Below are positions 20,878 through 35,639 of a stretch of DNA of 64,000 nucleotides, piece by piece. Source of the DNA: Cycas panzhihuaensis (taxonomy: Eukaryota; Cycadophyta). A program made the position numbers and the translations under genes. The first letter of the stretch is position 1, and each line of letters starts with the position of its first letter. The stretch is taken from NCBI GenBank assembly GCA_023213395.1, contig CM041465.1:187371741-187435740 (forward strand), written 5' to 3'. The notes beneath the pieces were generated by a model. It did no database searches, was not told where the DNA came from, and saw nothing but the letters and a program-made list of their open reading frames with translations.

Positions 20878-21832
20878 CTTGGTTCCAAAAGGCTCTCTAA
20901 AATTCATTAAGCACAATAAATTGAAGCTGGTAAGCATAAGATAAACCTATAACATAGTATCAATTAATATATCTAATGGGATTTAGAAGCCAATATTGAT
21001 TGTCGTAATTTATTAAAAGTTTACAAAGTTGTCATTTTGCAAATGTTTGATAAAATTTCTTAATGAAGTGAAAATCACAACAAGAAATAGGTCATTAACT
21101 AGACATTAATTAAAGCACTTTCATTTCAAATTTTGATCTAAAAATCAGTGTGCAAGAAAATGAAAATCACCCCTACACACTAACTAAGTTTGGTGAATTC
21201 ATTATGTTTGAGTGGAAATTTAGAATGACTTGAATATGTGACAGTTTACACTCTATTTAATAGAAAATTAACCAAGCACATAAACAACTAGTTATTAATT
21301 GAAGATATAAAACCTAGCATTTACCTTAACATTTGGTATGCATATAGAAGAATATCATTTTTATTTATTAGCAAAATTTCATGAATCTACCATACTCTAG
21401 TAGGAAGTTATAATGGATTGAAGTAATAAAAGTAAGAATTATATTTTGTTAAAATACTATACTAAGTATATAACCAACAGATCCTTAATTGAAGGTCTAA
21501 AACTCAATATTTTGACTTAAAATTTGGTATTCACATAGAAGAAAATCACTTTTATTTGTTGATAAAGTTTTACAAAGTTACCATGCTCTTATAAGGAACT
21601 AGATTAAGTTGAATTTAGGTACTTAAGTTACTAATAGGATTTGTAACTTGCATAGTTATTAACTCTATACAATAGATTTAAAAAAAGGCAATGTAAGAGT
21701 AAAATTACATAATGTGAAATATTTCTAGGTTATTGTTAGAGTTGTAAATTTAACATTTTAGTAAAATTTCTTATTGAATCAAAGAAATTACAACATCAAA
21801 ACAAAATATAAGTTAAAGTTGCAAGTTACAAC
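20878..21832 (+). other. Gypsy-1 leader, left part, with 191-bp diverged repeats
   Basis: No coding similarity. Two long related segments, about 21270-21460 and 21461-21650, carry cattgg-type landmarks 191 bp apart: atttggtatgcatatagaag at 21331 and atttggtattcacatagaag at 21522. The surrounding text (tttattgataaag, ggaagttata/ggaactagat) matches. The leader continues at 35522 beyond Gypsy-2. Confidence 0.65.
21828..21832. other. Target-site duplication of Gypsy-2, left copy (acaac)
   Basis: ACAAC before the LTR pairs with ATAAT (35522-35526) after it; both differences are C to T. Confidence 0.65.
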
Positions 21833-24268
21833 TAAAATGCGCGAGAGATGGGTAAGTTACAACAACATACCTAGTGACAAGGGCTTAGGGCATGAGAAGC
21901 ATTTGTGCGAGGTGGAGGGTGATCTAAGGCTGCACTCAGGGCACTCATGTACTATTTGGGCATATGTTGTAGAGTTATATTACATTCTTGAGTGATCAGG
22001 AGAATGGCCTAACTAGGGCAACACGAATGCTTATGTGTGCATATAAATAGTATAGGTGTATGAGTAGTGAAAAATCTATGGAAGACTACAAAGTGGGACA
22101 AATACCTAAATGCATCTACATGTTCTTTTGATTTAATGCAAATAAGAGGATTTTCCTAACTAATAGTGTAATATCACTCCATGAATTTAGGAACTCGTAA
22201 CTATGTAGTCCCTTCTTTCACTTGGACTCTCAAATAAAGTATGTAAAACCTATAGTAAAATGCATTAGTGTGATGCGATGTGCATGAAAGAAGAAAATGA
22301 GTTTGGTTCCTTTTTAGGGGAATTTAATGTTTTTTCCTTTTTTTAAATCTTTTTATGCTTTAAGGGAGAAAAACAAACAAGATGCTTAAAAGGAAAATCT
22401 ACTTTCTTTTTTTTTTTCTCTTTTTATTTGGTTTTAAGGGAGAAAACTAAAAGAAAAGAGAGAAAAAAAACAAAAAACTTTTCACTTTTTCTTTCTTTTT
22501 ACTTCTATCTTTTCTAAGAGGGAAAAAAGGGGGTGTGTGGTAGAAAAAGAACCTATCCAAGTTTCCTTTTACCCATTCTTTTTATTAGTTTTGATTCTCC
22601 TACTTTCTCTTTTTACTCTAGAAAATAAATAGACTAAGAGGGAAGAAACAAAGTGTACCTAGAATCAATGTGATACGCTCCTTTAATGTTGCCCTCTTTT
22701 GATGTAAGATGGTTGGGTTTGAGGTGTGGATTAAGTAAAAAGAAATATTTACTAACATAAAAAATTCTAAAGAAAATCTAGCAAGATTTCTACTTATCAA
22801 ATGAATTTATGATGAAGAAAAGTTTACTACATAAGCAACTTAAAAATGAGAAAAAAAAGAGTGTAACCATGTGAGTTGAACTTACCTCTTATATATCCTC
22901 ACCTTGATGGGTTGATATAGTGGGAAACTCCAAGATCATGTTGGTAAAAGAGTGACTCCTTGTTTTCCCAACTCCTACAACAAGGCCAATGTTATACCTG
23001 GAAAATGACAACTAACATCCAAGCTACACTATGTCCATATAATATCTCATACAAAAAGCAATAGTAAATAATAAAAAAAAGGTATTCTAACTAACCTAAT
23101 AATGAGAGGGAGGATGGAGCCTCAGATTTGGCTCTATGTCCGCAAATGTAGTGGACTCCCTAATCTATACTTAGGCATTATCTTCCTCTACAACTACCTC
23201 CTAGTCATATGGTCTAGTAGGTAGTAATAGAAGTAGAAAGTAAAATGCTAAAAGAGAGAGATAAGAGACCAAAGCAAGGCCTATCCAATAGTAAATGCAA
23301 TACACATAAAAGTAACAAACTAGGAAACAATCCTATCAATATAATAGAGGGAGGATTACCTTATCCCAATGGAGTGGAGGTTGCTAATGGTTGATGATGC
23401 TCTACTTGAGGACACTCCAATGTTGTTAGAAAGGAATATCTCTAAGTATGTATGTAATAAAAGATGATGTAAACTAAGTATACCTAATTTACTTATAATT
23501 TTGGTAGCATGATAGTGTTACCTTCACTTCTTCACTTAATCTCTTCTTCCAATAGAAAAATGAGGAGATTTATGTATGAGAGTAAGTGTAAGAAGGGTGG
23601 TTTTTATCCCATAATGTGAGAGAAAATAAGGGAACAAATCCATGAGACATGCTCATGGATTTGGACCAAAAACCACATGGGGAAGAGGATTTTGGGTGCG
23701 ATTTAGCTTCTTAGACTAATCAATACTAATGGGTATTGATTTGGGGCTGATGTAGGTTACCAGGATACACAAGGAGGCATTAATGAGTTGACTATCACCA
23801 TTGGGATTAAATATAGGTTGATGATAATTGTACCATAAAGATATTCATAATATCCACAATGGTTTAGTAATAGACATAGTTATTTACTGAAAAAAAGATG
23901 CAAATAGGCCAAAAACTCATTAATGATAAAATTTAAATGTACGTATAGCCAACATCAAGAGGTTGATGATAAAATAAAGCATGAAAAATAGATTGAAATG
24001 AGACTACAAGGATCTTGCAAGGGGGATAATCACTTGTTCTAACTCAAGAGGCCTTATGGGTGGACCAATGGACAACAACCAAAGTCATACTTATCATCGG
24101 CTAAAGGTATATATGGATCACCATATAAAATAAACAAGCAAGCAAAAATATGCATCCATTATCTATTATTATGATATAAAAAAGTAATAAGATATAAATA
24201 GTAATAAAGCATAACTCCATTTACCTATTTATCGTAGTATCCATGACATTTTTGGGAACTAGAAAACA
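21833..24268 (-). repeat. Gypsy-2 3' LTR
   Basis: 2436 bp. Landmarks shared with 33052-35521 include gaggtggagggtgatctaagg/gaggtggagggtgaactaagg (22-nt blocks, one difference), catttgtg, ttatatatcctcacc and tcaagaggcc. Flanked on the plus strand by ctacctccttagc, whose complement gctaaggaggtag is a plausible polypurine tract. Confidence 0.88.
22310..22620. repeat. Alternating polypyrimidine/polypurine tract in Gypsy-2 3' LTR
   Basis: Long T/C-rich runs (tttttccttttttt) alternate with A/G-rich runs (gagaaaactaaaagaaaaga). The same tract is at 33540-33840 in the other LTR, so it is an original part of the LTR and not a later expansion. Confidence 0.7.
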
Positions 24269-26089
24269 CTACCTCCTTAGCAATAGAGCCTTTTCAACTT
24301 GTGGCTAAATGATGGTAAATCTTGCTAACACCGTTGATATCAAATATAATATGAAACCCATATATGTGGAATAAGAGGTTAGGTATACCATAATTTTACT
24401 TCATTAGTAAATAATAAGAGGGTGTTACCCTTAGCCTAGCCTCATTAGGGAACTACATCAGAGGTTTATTAGCTAGGATGGATGATGGGTTAATGACCAT
24501 ATTAATTTGAATAGGTCTATGGTCGTAATAAACTTAGATAAGTACGAGTAGGGATACAGTAGTTTATCCTCATTAGTGACTATCTTTTGGAGTAGGGTGA
24601 CAAATGGTTAGGGTGTTGCTACAACAACAAGATAATAAATGGCTAGCATGACTCAAAGTTAAGCTTGGAAGCCCTAGACCCTTAGATATATGAATGATGC
24701 CTCAAATATCCAAGGTGGAGACTTAATGGTCCATGTGGGTCATCATAGTTAAGCAATTATCTTTCAGAGGAGGAGTTGTTTATACTCATCTTGGATCTAT
24801 ATTTTTGGTTTTTTTAATGGATTATTAATTAATTAATTAATTTTATTTTATATTATTTTAAAGTTTTTGTTATTTCATAATTTTTTTGTGTTTTATATTA
24901 TTTTATAAATTTTTAGATATTTTTTATAATTTTATATTATTTTTATGATTTTCAGAAATTTGCTAAAAAGGAAATGGAGAAATATGAAACAGACAAAGAT
25001 AAGGCTATGGGCATCAAAGTAGTGGTACTCTTAAAGGGGGGGCATAATCTAATTAATCTATGCACAAATTTATACAAATGTACAAGGTAGTTTACCCTTG
25101 TTTCAGAGCAAGGATGGCAGTATAGGTGTTAGTTGGAGCATAAGGGAAGTTGATAGCTTAGCCAAGCTTCCAAGGTAAGCTAAGAATACCTTGGGTTATC
25201 ACCATAATTTAGCCTCTTTAGTGAGTGCCCCTTAGAAGTGACACTAGGAGGGATGGCCTCCTAGGTAAGTATCTCAAAGGTGAGTCTATTAGGCTAGGAG
25301 AGAATCATTTGCCTATGGTAAATGATACTCAAGGATGAAGGTCACTAATCTGTCTATCCCTATATTTAGTCCTCATAGGATATAACAAATGGAGACAGAG
25401 GAGAATTAGCTAAAAGAAACCTAATATGATTATTAAGGGATCTCAACTACGGACAATGAACCTAGTAGACCTAGGTGAGTTAGGACATAATAAGTTAACA
25501 GTCATAATGTAATATAATGGAGCCACAATGTATATATAAAGCATAAGTTAAGGCCTCTATGATAGTGGTGCACTCGACTATATTTTTAGTAGTTATGGGT
25601 AAGTAGACTTTAGATTGTACAAGAACATGTCTACGGTGATCTTGAATGGTTCAATCTATAATAAAAAGGTTAAGATTCTCATGACTACCTCAATTAGTAT
25701 GAATGATCAATGTCGTAGGGATATGCAAAGATGACTCAAGGTGGATTCATTGTATGAAAGGAGATGATAAGAATCAACCAACATCACAAGGACTTAGGTA
25801 GGCAAGTAAATACTGACTCATATAATGAGTAATACTTAGTCCTTAAGAGTGACTATATGCTAGTGGCATAACCTCTCCTATAATCCATAGTAGGCTATAA
25901 CCATACTAAATAGGTTTTAATCATAATTAAGACCACAGTGGGTCTATGCAACTAAATTTGAAAGTCTTAAGATGGCCCACACAACTAGAACTAAACTACG
26001 AATTATAGGTGGGGACAAGGTTGTTAAGTAACCTACCCTGGATACCAAGTAGGTGGTCAAAAATATGTTCTCCTAATATTGTATCTTTC

Positions 26090-26093
<4 letters not shown>
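24269..26093 (-). other. Gypsy-2 internal region, 3' part, non-coding
   Basis: About 1.8 kb with no retroelement domain recognised on either strand. It includes a very A+T-rich patch (24785-24960) with repeated ttttatattattt. Phrases such as cattagtgac and tgggtcatcat recur loosely. This is where RT, RNase H and integrase of an autonomous Ogre would end. Confidence 0.55.
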
Positions 26094-27950
<1,857 letters not shown>

Positions 27951-29060
27951 TATGAGAGCTAAATAAGATACATTATAGGCTCATGGTAGGTATGTAAAAA
28001 CCATGTCATAGGTCAAAGCCATAAGCTAGGTAAGAAGGCAATATGTAAGAAGGTTATCAGATAGTATAAGGGAATACGAGGTCACTAAGGGTGGTTAAAG
28101 CTCAATCAAAGGACATATTAGGAGACTTGTAGACTAACAACATGACTGAGTAAGGATTGTCATTATAAGGGGGTAAATTATAAGCACTAACATGTAAGTG
28201 ATAAAGTCATCTCAAGTGAGAAAAATAGTATAAAATATTAACATAGAATAGGGGTTAAGTAGTACTTAACATGGGATATTTTATTGTGAGCATGGAATAG
28301 TAAATATATGTTACAACATAGCCATATGGACTATAAACACTAATATGTAAAAAGAATATACACATGGGTTGATATAATATAATGCATAGATACCGATTTA
28401 TACTGATGGAGGAGTCTCATACCCCCAAGGGGGGTGCCCATAGAGGAGAAGGGGCTTATCATGGAATAAGAAGTATTATCATGGGCATAAGGTGAAGTCA
28501 CATGTTATGGATGTGAAGCCACAAGAAAATAAACATGTTTTATTTTTTTGGAGAAATTTTTTAGTGGTTTTATAATAATTAATTTTTTTTAGTTTTTAAA
28601 TAATAATTATAGGTGATAGTTTACACTCGTGATAGAGTATAATGCCCTCATTAGGTGAGATCCCACTAATGGATAAGGATCTGTAATAAGGTGTTGTACC
28701 CATCATGGCAAGACACCCCAAGAAAAGGCAAAACATGCCATAAATGAAGGTAATTTAGGCTTATTTTAGAGCAAGGTGGTAGTTTAAGCTCATACTAGAG
28801 CATGTGCACCCCAATGAGATTAGGATGAGCTATAAAACTACCTAATCAACCCACATGGGACCTATCTAAAATGAAGAGGAAGAGTAAAAAAACATTGGTC
28901 ATACTCAAGCTCAAGGAAAGAAGTGGACACGAGTGAATCATAGATAATGGGTCCATCATGGGATAAAGGTGACCCTGGTTGGCCATCTAAATCATAAATA
29001 AAAGGGGCTTGATAAGAATTAAGCCACATGGTAACAAGATCTAGGAGATCCCACATGCTT
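27951..29060 (-). other. Gypsy-2 internal region between microsatellite and protease
   Basis: Mostly no recognisable domain. A minus-strand frame at 29056-28862 is open for 64 codons (contains GSPLSHDGPIIYDSLV) and may be the tail of the gag-pro region, but it matches no domain I can name. From 28850 leftwards to the microsatellite I see nothing coding. Confidence 0.4.
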
Positions 29061-30070
29061 TAAACCATGTTTATATTTTATGATAGGGGAGTTGAATGGG
29101 TTTTATCACTCAATGAGGGCCTAAACCATGAGGTAATAAGATGCAATGATCATAGGATAATGTGCGAATGAGTAACAAGCCAAGGGGTATCCTCTTGAAA
29201 GGTTACTTAGAGTAGGAGATGAAGGTGGAGGCTAGCTCAAGTTCAATGACTTAAGAAGGTAATCAAGGATCCTTGGGTAAGGACCAAAAAGAGGGTAAAT
29301 ATCCTCATGGGATTATTCCCCTAGTGTATGGGAAATAAGAGCCATCTGTCATACATGGGGCTCATAGTTCTTAATGTTTAACTTAGGATCATTAAGGATG
29401 GCTAGGTAACCATAACTACTAATGATAATTGGGGTAGAACGAACCAAATTTGGTCTAGGAAAAGGTTGATCTTCATCATAGTAAGATTTAGGACTTTGAA
29501 AAAGGCCCTTATGGGAAGGTTGGGGCTCATCAGGATCACTATCTCTAACATCAAAGATAGCCTAATAAGTTAGGAGAGATGTTTGAGATAAAGGAGGAGG
29601 TCATGAGCCATAACTCACACCTATCCCTCATGGATAAATTTAAGTTACCCCAAAAATGAAGAATAAACTACCTCCATATGATCCAACCGAGGTCATCCTA
29701 AGAGTAGGTTGTAATCAACATAAATATCAAGGATGATGATGTTAACGGGGGCAATCTTATCTTTGAGAGTGAGATGTATAGTAACAGTCTTAAGTAGTAC
29801 CTTTTCACTCCCATCATATCCTTAGCATTTGTAAGGGATAGGTTTAAGAGCCTCGATGCCTAATTTCTTGAGCATCTGAAGGGACATGGCATTAACTTAA
29901 GAGTTATTATCCATAATGGTTCTCTTCAGGGTGAAGTTAGGGGTTTCAATGGTGATGGTAAAGGGATAATGCCAATGATACTCACATTTATTGGTAAGTG
30001 GTAGATCATGTAGATCAAAGGAGATAATAAGAGGCCCATGTGATGTTATAGTGATGGCATGGATAAGTGC
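29061..30070 (-). pseudogene. Gypsy-2 aspartic protease (decayed)
   Basis: On the minus strand from about 29970 the frame reads TIETPNFTLKRTIMDNNS, a stop, VNAMSLQMLKKLGIEALKP, YDGSEKVLLKTVTIHLTL, IAPVNIIILDIYVDYNLLLG, a stop and PRLDHM. This follows the Ogre/Tat protease layout: a catalytic D-x-G-S followed by x-x-N-V-M-x-x-x-x-L-x-x-L-G, then D-G, and ending Y-N-x-L-L-G-R-P-W-x-H. The catalytic motif is D-N-N-S here, so the active-site Gly is lost, a G-to-A type change. Stops coincide with Gln and Arg/Trp positions. It would process the gag polyprotein. Confidence 0.75.
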
Positions 30071-30800
30071 ATATTTTTGGCTAAGGGCCTTAAGGATTAG
30101 GGTCCACTAGTCAAGACAACTCTACAAGATATCCATCATGGACATGCCTATAAACATAGTATGAAGTTCTTTGATGATTGAGAAGGACTTCCCTTTGCTA
30201 ATGGGTTAGGGAAGAGCTCTTCGAAAATCATATTGTTTGAGAGGAATAGAAATGGTCTTCAAAATAATAGGGATCTATATAAGACAATAATCTACAAGAG
30301 GTTGGTGGGATTTAAAAGCTTCCTTGTCTTCTTTAGCTACTTAAGAGTGAGTTATTAGGTAGACTTGGGTGGTCTCCAATATGTGGATGACCCATTTACC
30401 CTTAGTATTAGGGCATGAAGGAGGGTTTTGAGTTGTAGGGATCATAAGACTAGGGGTATCAATTAGGGACTTTCCCTTAGGTTGATCAAATAGTGGATTA
30501 GAAGGGGTCCCCTTCCTTTAAGGTTGGTTCCACCCGTTACCTCAATGGCATTAGGGTTGTAGAAGTTATTTAGGAGTATCACGGCTTGGGAATAGGTCTT
30601 AGTGGATTAGTTGGTTGAGATTTAGTTTAGAAGTGGATTAGGATTGAGGGTCACATGTTAAATCCAACTCAAACAACTAGATCTGATCATGACTATTGTT
30701 ATAAGCATATTGGCCATGGATAGAATATCACCTCTTTTCAAATGAAGGTTTGGAACTCTTTTCTTGAGAGGATTTAGGACCTTCCTTAGTCAATTACATG
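30071..30800 (-). other. Gypsy-2 gag to protease linker
   Basis: About 0.7 kb in the expected place of the gag C-terminus and linker. No zinc knuckle was identified. Frames are broken by many stops. Confidence 0.45.
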
Positions 30801-32870
30801 GTTTGAGTGGTCTAGTAGACTAGCTTATAACTATGACAAGGAGCTTGTGGCTTTGTGGTACATTAAGTGGGTTACAATTTTAAATATTTAAGTGCCCACT
30901 CAAAGGAATAGAAAGTGGATATGAATGAGTCCATAGTCTTATCAGTAGTATCAATAAAAGGCTTGGATGATGGTTGTTAGGCCCCTTAGTCATGTGGGAG
31001 AGGTGGTGCCTCACAACATGGCATGTTTTTATAATCTTCTTAAGATTGGCTTCGATCTCAATAGACTCTATGATAAAGCATTTAGCTATGGTTGAACTAC
31101 ATGTAGTCACTCCCATCTTGAGGATCTTGGCATGGACCTCAAGGCATAATGCATTAATGAATATATCTCTCTTCAAGTCCTCAAGTAACATGGCCTTTGA
31201 GGAATAAAGGAGAAACTAGTGAACAAAATCTTTGTTGAGTTCATTTATCCCTTATTTAAGAGAGAGTAGGGCCTTAGCCCCACTCTCGAAGGGTCTTGCC
31301 ACATCAAAATAGTTGAAAAATGTGTCAACTAATTATTAGAAATAGACTAAAGTATACAGGGAGATGGTAGAACCACTTTAATGCATATCCTGAAATGACC
31401 TAGGAAACAACTTCATGAGTATATGGTCAAATACCCAATAGTTTATACATGGCATGGTAAATGCCCTAACATAGTTTGTGGGATCTTGCAAGGAAGTGAC
31501 ATCAAATTTTGGTACTCCTAGTTGATGATGGTGTAAGTTGGTTCTTAAGTCCTTTAAGGAAAGAGGACTAGACCTATAGTCCATGAAGGCTTGTGCCCTA
31601 GGTTAGACTAGAGAATGAGATGGTGTATAGAAAGGTTAGGGGTAATACCTTACTTAAGAAGGATATGGAGGGTATGATAGATAAGGAGTATGATGCTATT
31701 AATAGGGGGCATAAGAAGGAGTGGCATGAGGCATGCCTCCTACCTGATAAGGAGGAGCCATGTTGCGGTAGGAATAAGAAGAATATAGGGATGTTCGAGA
31801 GTAGCTCAAACTGCCATAAGCTTGGATATAGTAGGAGTGGGAAGCTTGGGTCATTACCCCTTGACAAATAATAGTTAAGAAGGGTGCAATCAAGGGTGCC
31901 ATAGGTGCCTCTTAACAAGTATGAGAAGGTGGGATTGAATGGGATATATAAGAGATAGAGTGTCACAGGGGGTTTTGGCCAAATGGCCTCCTAAAAAAGG
32001 GAGCAACCCCATAGGGGTGGAGGGAATCTACCCATAAATAGGAAGAGGGTGAGATCCTATATGCCCCCATTATTGGGTCATATATCCCAATGGGACATAT
32101 AAGGAGGGGTACACATGGTGTAGATGAGGGCAAATAGATGGTCCTCCACCATATCTCATGTGGCAGGAATGAGGAGGAATGGATGGATTAACTAGAAGAA
32201 TTAATACCATGGTCAATTAGGGGATTAGGGTTTGTAAAGAGAAATAGATTGGGTTACTTAGGAGATGGGTTGAGAAAGGGCCTGAGTTAGGTTAGGTCCT
32301 CCCTTAAGTAAGGTATTTGTAGAGTTAGATGCAGTAGTTATGTTTTGAGGAAGTGAAGTGATAGATTGAGTGGAAATAGAAATAGGTATTGGAATTAAGG
32401 TCATAGAGGTGTTAAACAACAAGTATTAAGCCTAAATAGGAATTCCTCTCGTACTACTACCTCAAAATAGGCTCCTAAGGACTTTGTTATATCCCATGGT
32501 GGAGTATGGGTTTGATTAAAAGGGGTAACATCCCTATCTTACTAACCTAGTTGAATAGGAAATAGAGGAATGATCTATTTAGGAACTTGAATAGGTTCTT
32601 AAGTGGGGATACCGATGATTATATGCATGTGAGACCCAATTAAGTTTTGGCAAAACTCATCGATCTCATGAGAGGGATGTGCTAAATTACCACCTCCATT
32701 GATGTGGTATTCATGTGGATACAACCCTTCGTGTTGAGGCCAATAATAAGCATAAAGATCAAATGCCCATTCAAAGGGGTAATGGCCTACCATGGATGAC
32801 TCTTGGTCCCCTATGGAAGTAGGTGTATATTAAGGATCTAGATTCATAGGTGACAAATCATATAAGTGAT
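30801..32870 (-). pseudogene. Gypsy-2 gag (decayed)
   Basis: Minus strand. The N-terminal part (32793-32600) reads MVGHYPFEWAFDLYAYYW. A Tyr/Pro/Ser-rich segment at about 31900-31700 includes PPYQVGGMPHATPSYAPY, typical of the low-complexity N-terminal half of Ogre gag. The conserved gag core starts near 31560: GVPKFDVTSLQDPTNYVRAF, then DHILMKLFPRSFQDM (family: L-P-K-F-x-G-x-x-D-P-x-x-H-L-x-x-F and L-x-x-x-F-P-x-S-L-x-G-x-A). It ends near 31190-30990 with AMLLEDLKRDIFINAL, EVHAKILKMGV and IESIEIEANLKK. Frames change several times, so no full product is possible. A plus-strand open frame over the same bases (30974-31207) is a shadow. Confidence 0.78.
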
Positions 32871-33033
32871 GGGAGAATCATCATATCTAAGATCTAACCA
32901 ACACTTCTAGATGAGTAAGGTATCCAAAAAAGGTCCTTGTATAAGCCTAACTAAACACTTTATTTAGAAAGCAAGAATGAAGAGAAAGAAGAGGGAAGGC
33001 CTAGATGTACTAAGTGACTTCCAACTAGCAAGT

Positions 33034-33051
33034 CCCCACTATGGTTGCCAA
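33034..33051 (-). other. Gypsy-2 primer binding site, Ogre/Tat type
   Basis: Minus strand ttggcaaccatagtgggg follows the LTR end directly and is followed by acttgctag. The Ogre/Tat sites I know of have the form ttggcgactctgctgggg; agreement at both ends is exact and the differences lie in the centre. Confidence 0.7.
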
Positions 33052-35521
33052 TGAAATATGCAAGAGAGGGGTAGGTCATAATAACATACCTAACAACAAG
33101 GGCATAGGGTGTGAGAGGCATTTGTGTGAGGTGGAGGGTGAACTAAGGCCCTACTTCAGGCACTTATGTACCACTTAGGCATGGGTTATAGAGTTATATT
33201 ATGTTCTTGTGCAATCATGGGAATGACCTAACTAGAGCAACATAGATGCTTATGTGCATGTGTGAGTAGTATAGGTGTATGAGTAGCAAAGATCCTATCG
33301 CAAACTACAAAGGGAGACATATGCCTAAATGCATCTATATGCTCTTTTTATTTAATGTAAACAAGAGGGTTACCCTAATTGCCAATGCAATATTGCCCCA
33401 TGAATTTGAGAACTTGAAAATATATGATTCCTTTCTTTACTTAGACTCTCAAATAAAATATGTAAAACCTATAATAAAATGCATTAGTATGATGCAATGT
33501 ATATGATAGAAGAAAGTAGGTTTACTTCCTTTTATAGGGAGATTTATGGTTTTTTTCATTTTTTAAATCTTTTTATGCTTGAAGGGAGAAAAATAAATAA
33601 GATGCCTAAAAGAGAAATATACTTTCTTTTTCTTTTTTCTCTTTTTTTTGGTTTTGGGGGAGAAGAGGGAGAAAATTAAATGAAAAGAAAACAAACCTTT
33701 TCTCTTTTTCTTTCTTTTTACTTTTGTTTCTTTCAAAAGGGAAAAAAGGAGGTGTAAAGTAGAAAAATAGCCTAGCCAAGTATCCTTTTACTCCTCCCTT
33801 TTATTTGTTTAGATTTTTCTCTTTTCTCTTTTTGCTCTAAAAAAGAAATAGATTAAGAGGAAAGAAAGAAAGCATACTTGGAGCCAATGTCATGCACTCC
33901 TTTATTGTTACCTTCTTTTGATATAAGATGGCCAGGCTTGAGGTGTGGCTAAAGTAAATAGAAATATTTACTAATATAAAAATTTCTAGAGAAAATGTAG
34001 CATCATTTCTACTTCTCAAGTGGATTTATAACAAAAATAAATTTGCATAAGCGACTCAAAAATGAGGAAAAGTTAGCATAACCATGTGATTGGAACTTAT
34101 CTCTTATATATCCTCACCTTGATGGGTTGATGTAGTGGGCAACTTTAATCTTGGGTTGATAGAAGAGTGACTCCTTGATATCCTAATTCCTATAACAAAG
34201 TAACTACTATACCTATAAAATAGTAACAAGCATCTAAGAAACATTATGTCCATGTAATATCTCATATAAAGAGAAATAGTAAATAATTAAAAAAACATAT
34301 TCTAACCAACTTGATAATGAGAGGGAGGGAGGATCCTAAGATTTAGCTCTATATCCTCAAAATATAGTGGACTCCAAAAGCTATACTTAGGTGTTATCTT
34401 CCCCTAAAACTACCTCCTAGTCTTATGGTCTAGTGGGTAGTAATGGAATAAGAAAGTAGAATGCTAAAAGAGAGGAAAAAGAGAACAAAGCAAGGCTTAT
34501 CCAATAGCAAATACAATACATATAAAATAAACAAACTAGGAAACCATCTTACCAATGTAATAGAAGGAGGATTACCTCATCTTGATGGAGTGGAGGTTGT
34601 CGATGGTTGACAATGCTCTACTTAAGGGTACTTCAATGCTGTTGGAAGGAAATATCTCTAAGTATGTAAGTAAGAGAGGGTGATGTAGACTAAGTATGTC
34701 TAGTTCTCTTGGAATTTTAGTAGCATGATAGTGTTACCTTCACTTCTTCAATCGATCTCCTCTTTTAATAGAAAATAAAAAGGTTTATAGATGAGAGTGA
34801 AGGTGAGAAAGGCAGTTTGCAACCCACAATATGAAAGAAAACAAGGGGATAAATCCATGATACATGCTCATGGATCTGTCCCAAAAACCACATGAGGAAG
34901 AGAATTTTAGGTGTGATTGGCCTCTACGGCCACCCAAAACTAATGAGTATTGATTTGGGGCTAATGTGGGCTACCTATGATTGACAAGGAGGCATTAATG
35001 AGCTAATTATCACTATTAGGACCCAATCTAGGTTAGTGATAATTATACTGCAAAGATATTCATGGTACTATAAAATCATTTATGATACCACTATTGCAAG
35101 AAAAATCTATAGAAGTTTGGTAGCAGATAAGGTTATTTAGTAAAAAGCATATGCAAACAAGCCAGAAATTTATCAATGGTGAAATCTAGGTGTAGGCACA
35201 ATTAACATGAAGAGGTTGATGATGAAACAAAGCATGAAAAATGGATTGAAATGAGACTAGAAGGATCTTGCATGGGGGATAATCATCTATTCCAACTCAA
35301 GAGGCCTAATGGGTGGACTAACAACAAATGATTGAAGTTATATTTTTCATCGACTAAAGGTATACATGGCTCACCATATAAAACAAGCAAGTAAGCAAAA
35401 GTATACATCCACTATCTATGATTATGATATAGAAAATTAATGAAATGTAAAGACTAATGAATCATACCTCAACTTACCTATTTGTCATAGTATCCATGTC
35501 ATTCTTAGGAGCTAGGAAACA
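33052..35521 (-). repeat. Gypsy-2 5' LTR
   Basis: 2470 bp from tgaaatatgc to ggaaaca on the plus strand, aligning with 21833-24268 along its length with considerable divergence. It repeats the polypyrimidine/polypurine tract (33540-33840). A 60-codon minus-strand frame (34019-33837) lies at the same LTR offset as one at 22800-22618. Confidence 0.88.
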
Positions 35522-35639
35522 ATAATATTATAATATTTTCTTGTAAACTTGTAACATTACCCATTTGTTATTAAAACCTATCAAAAATAGAGTTTGTTAT
35601 ATTTCTGAGTAGAAGTATAAATACAACTAAAACAAAAAA
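35522..35639 (+). other. Gypsy-1 leader, right part
   Basis: Resumes Gypsy-1 after Gypsy-2, starting with the ATAAT target duplication (35522-35526). Non-coding. Confidence 0.6.

Noticed and set aside
31620-31871. 83-codon plus-strand frame over the Gypsy-2 gag
   Set aside because: Gag core motifs and the Tyr/Pro-rich region read on the minus strand; the plus frame has no similarity.
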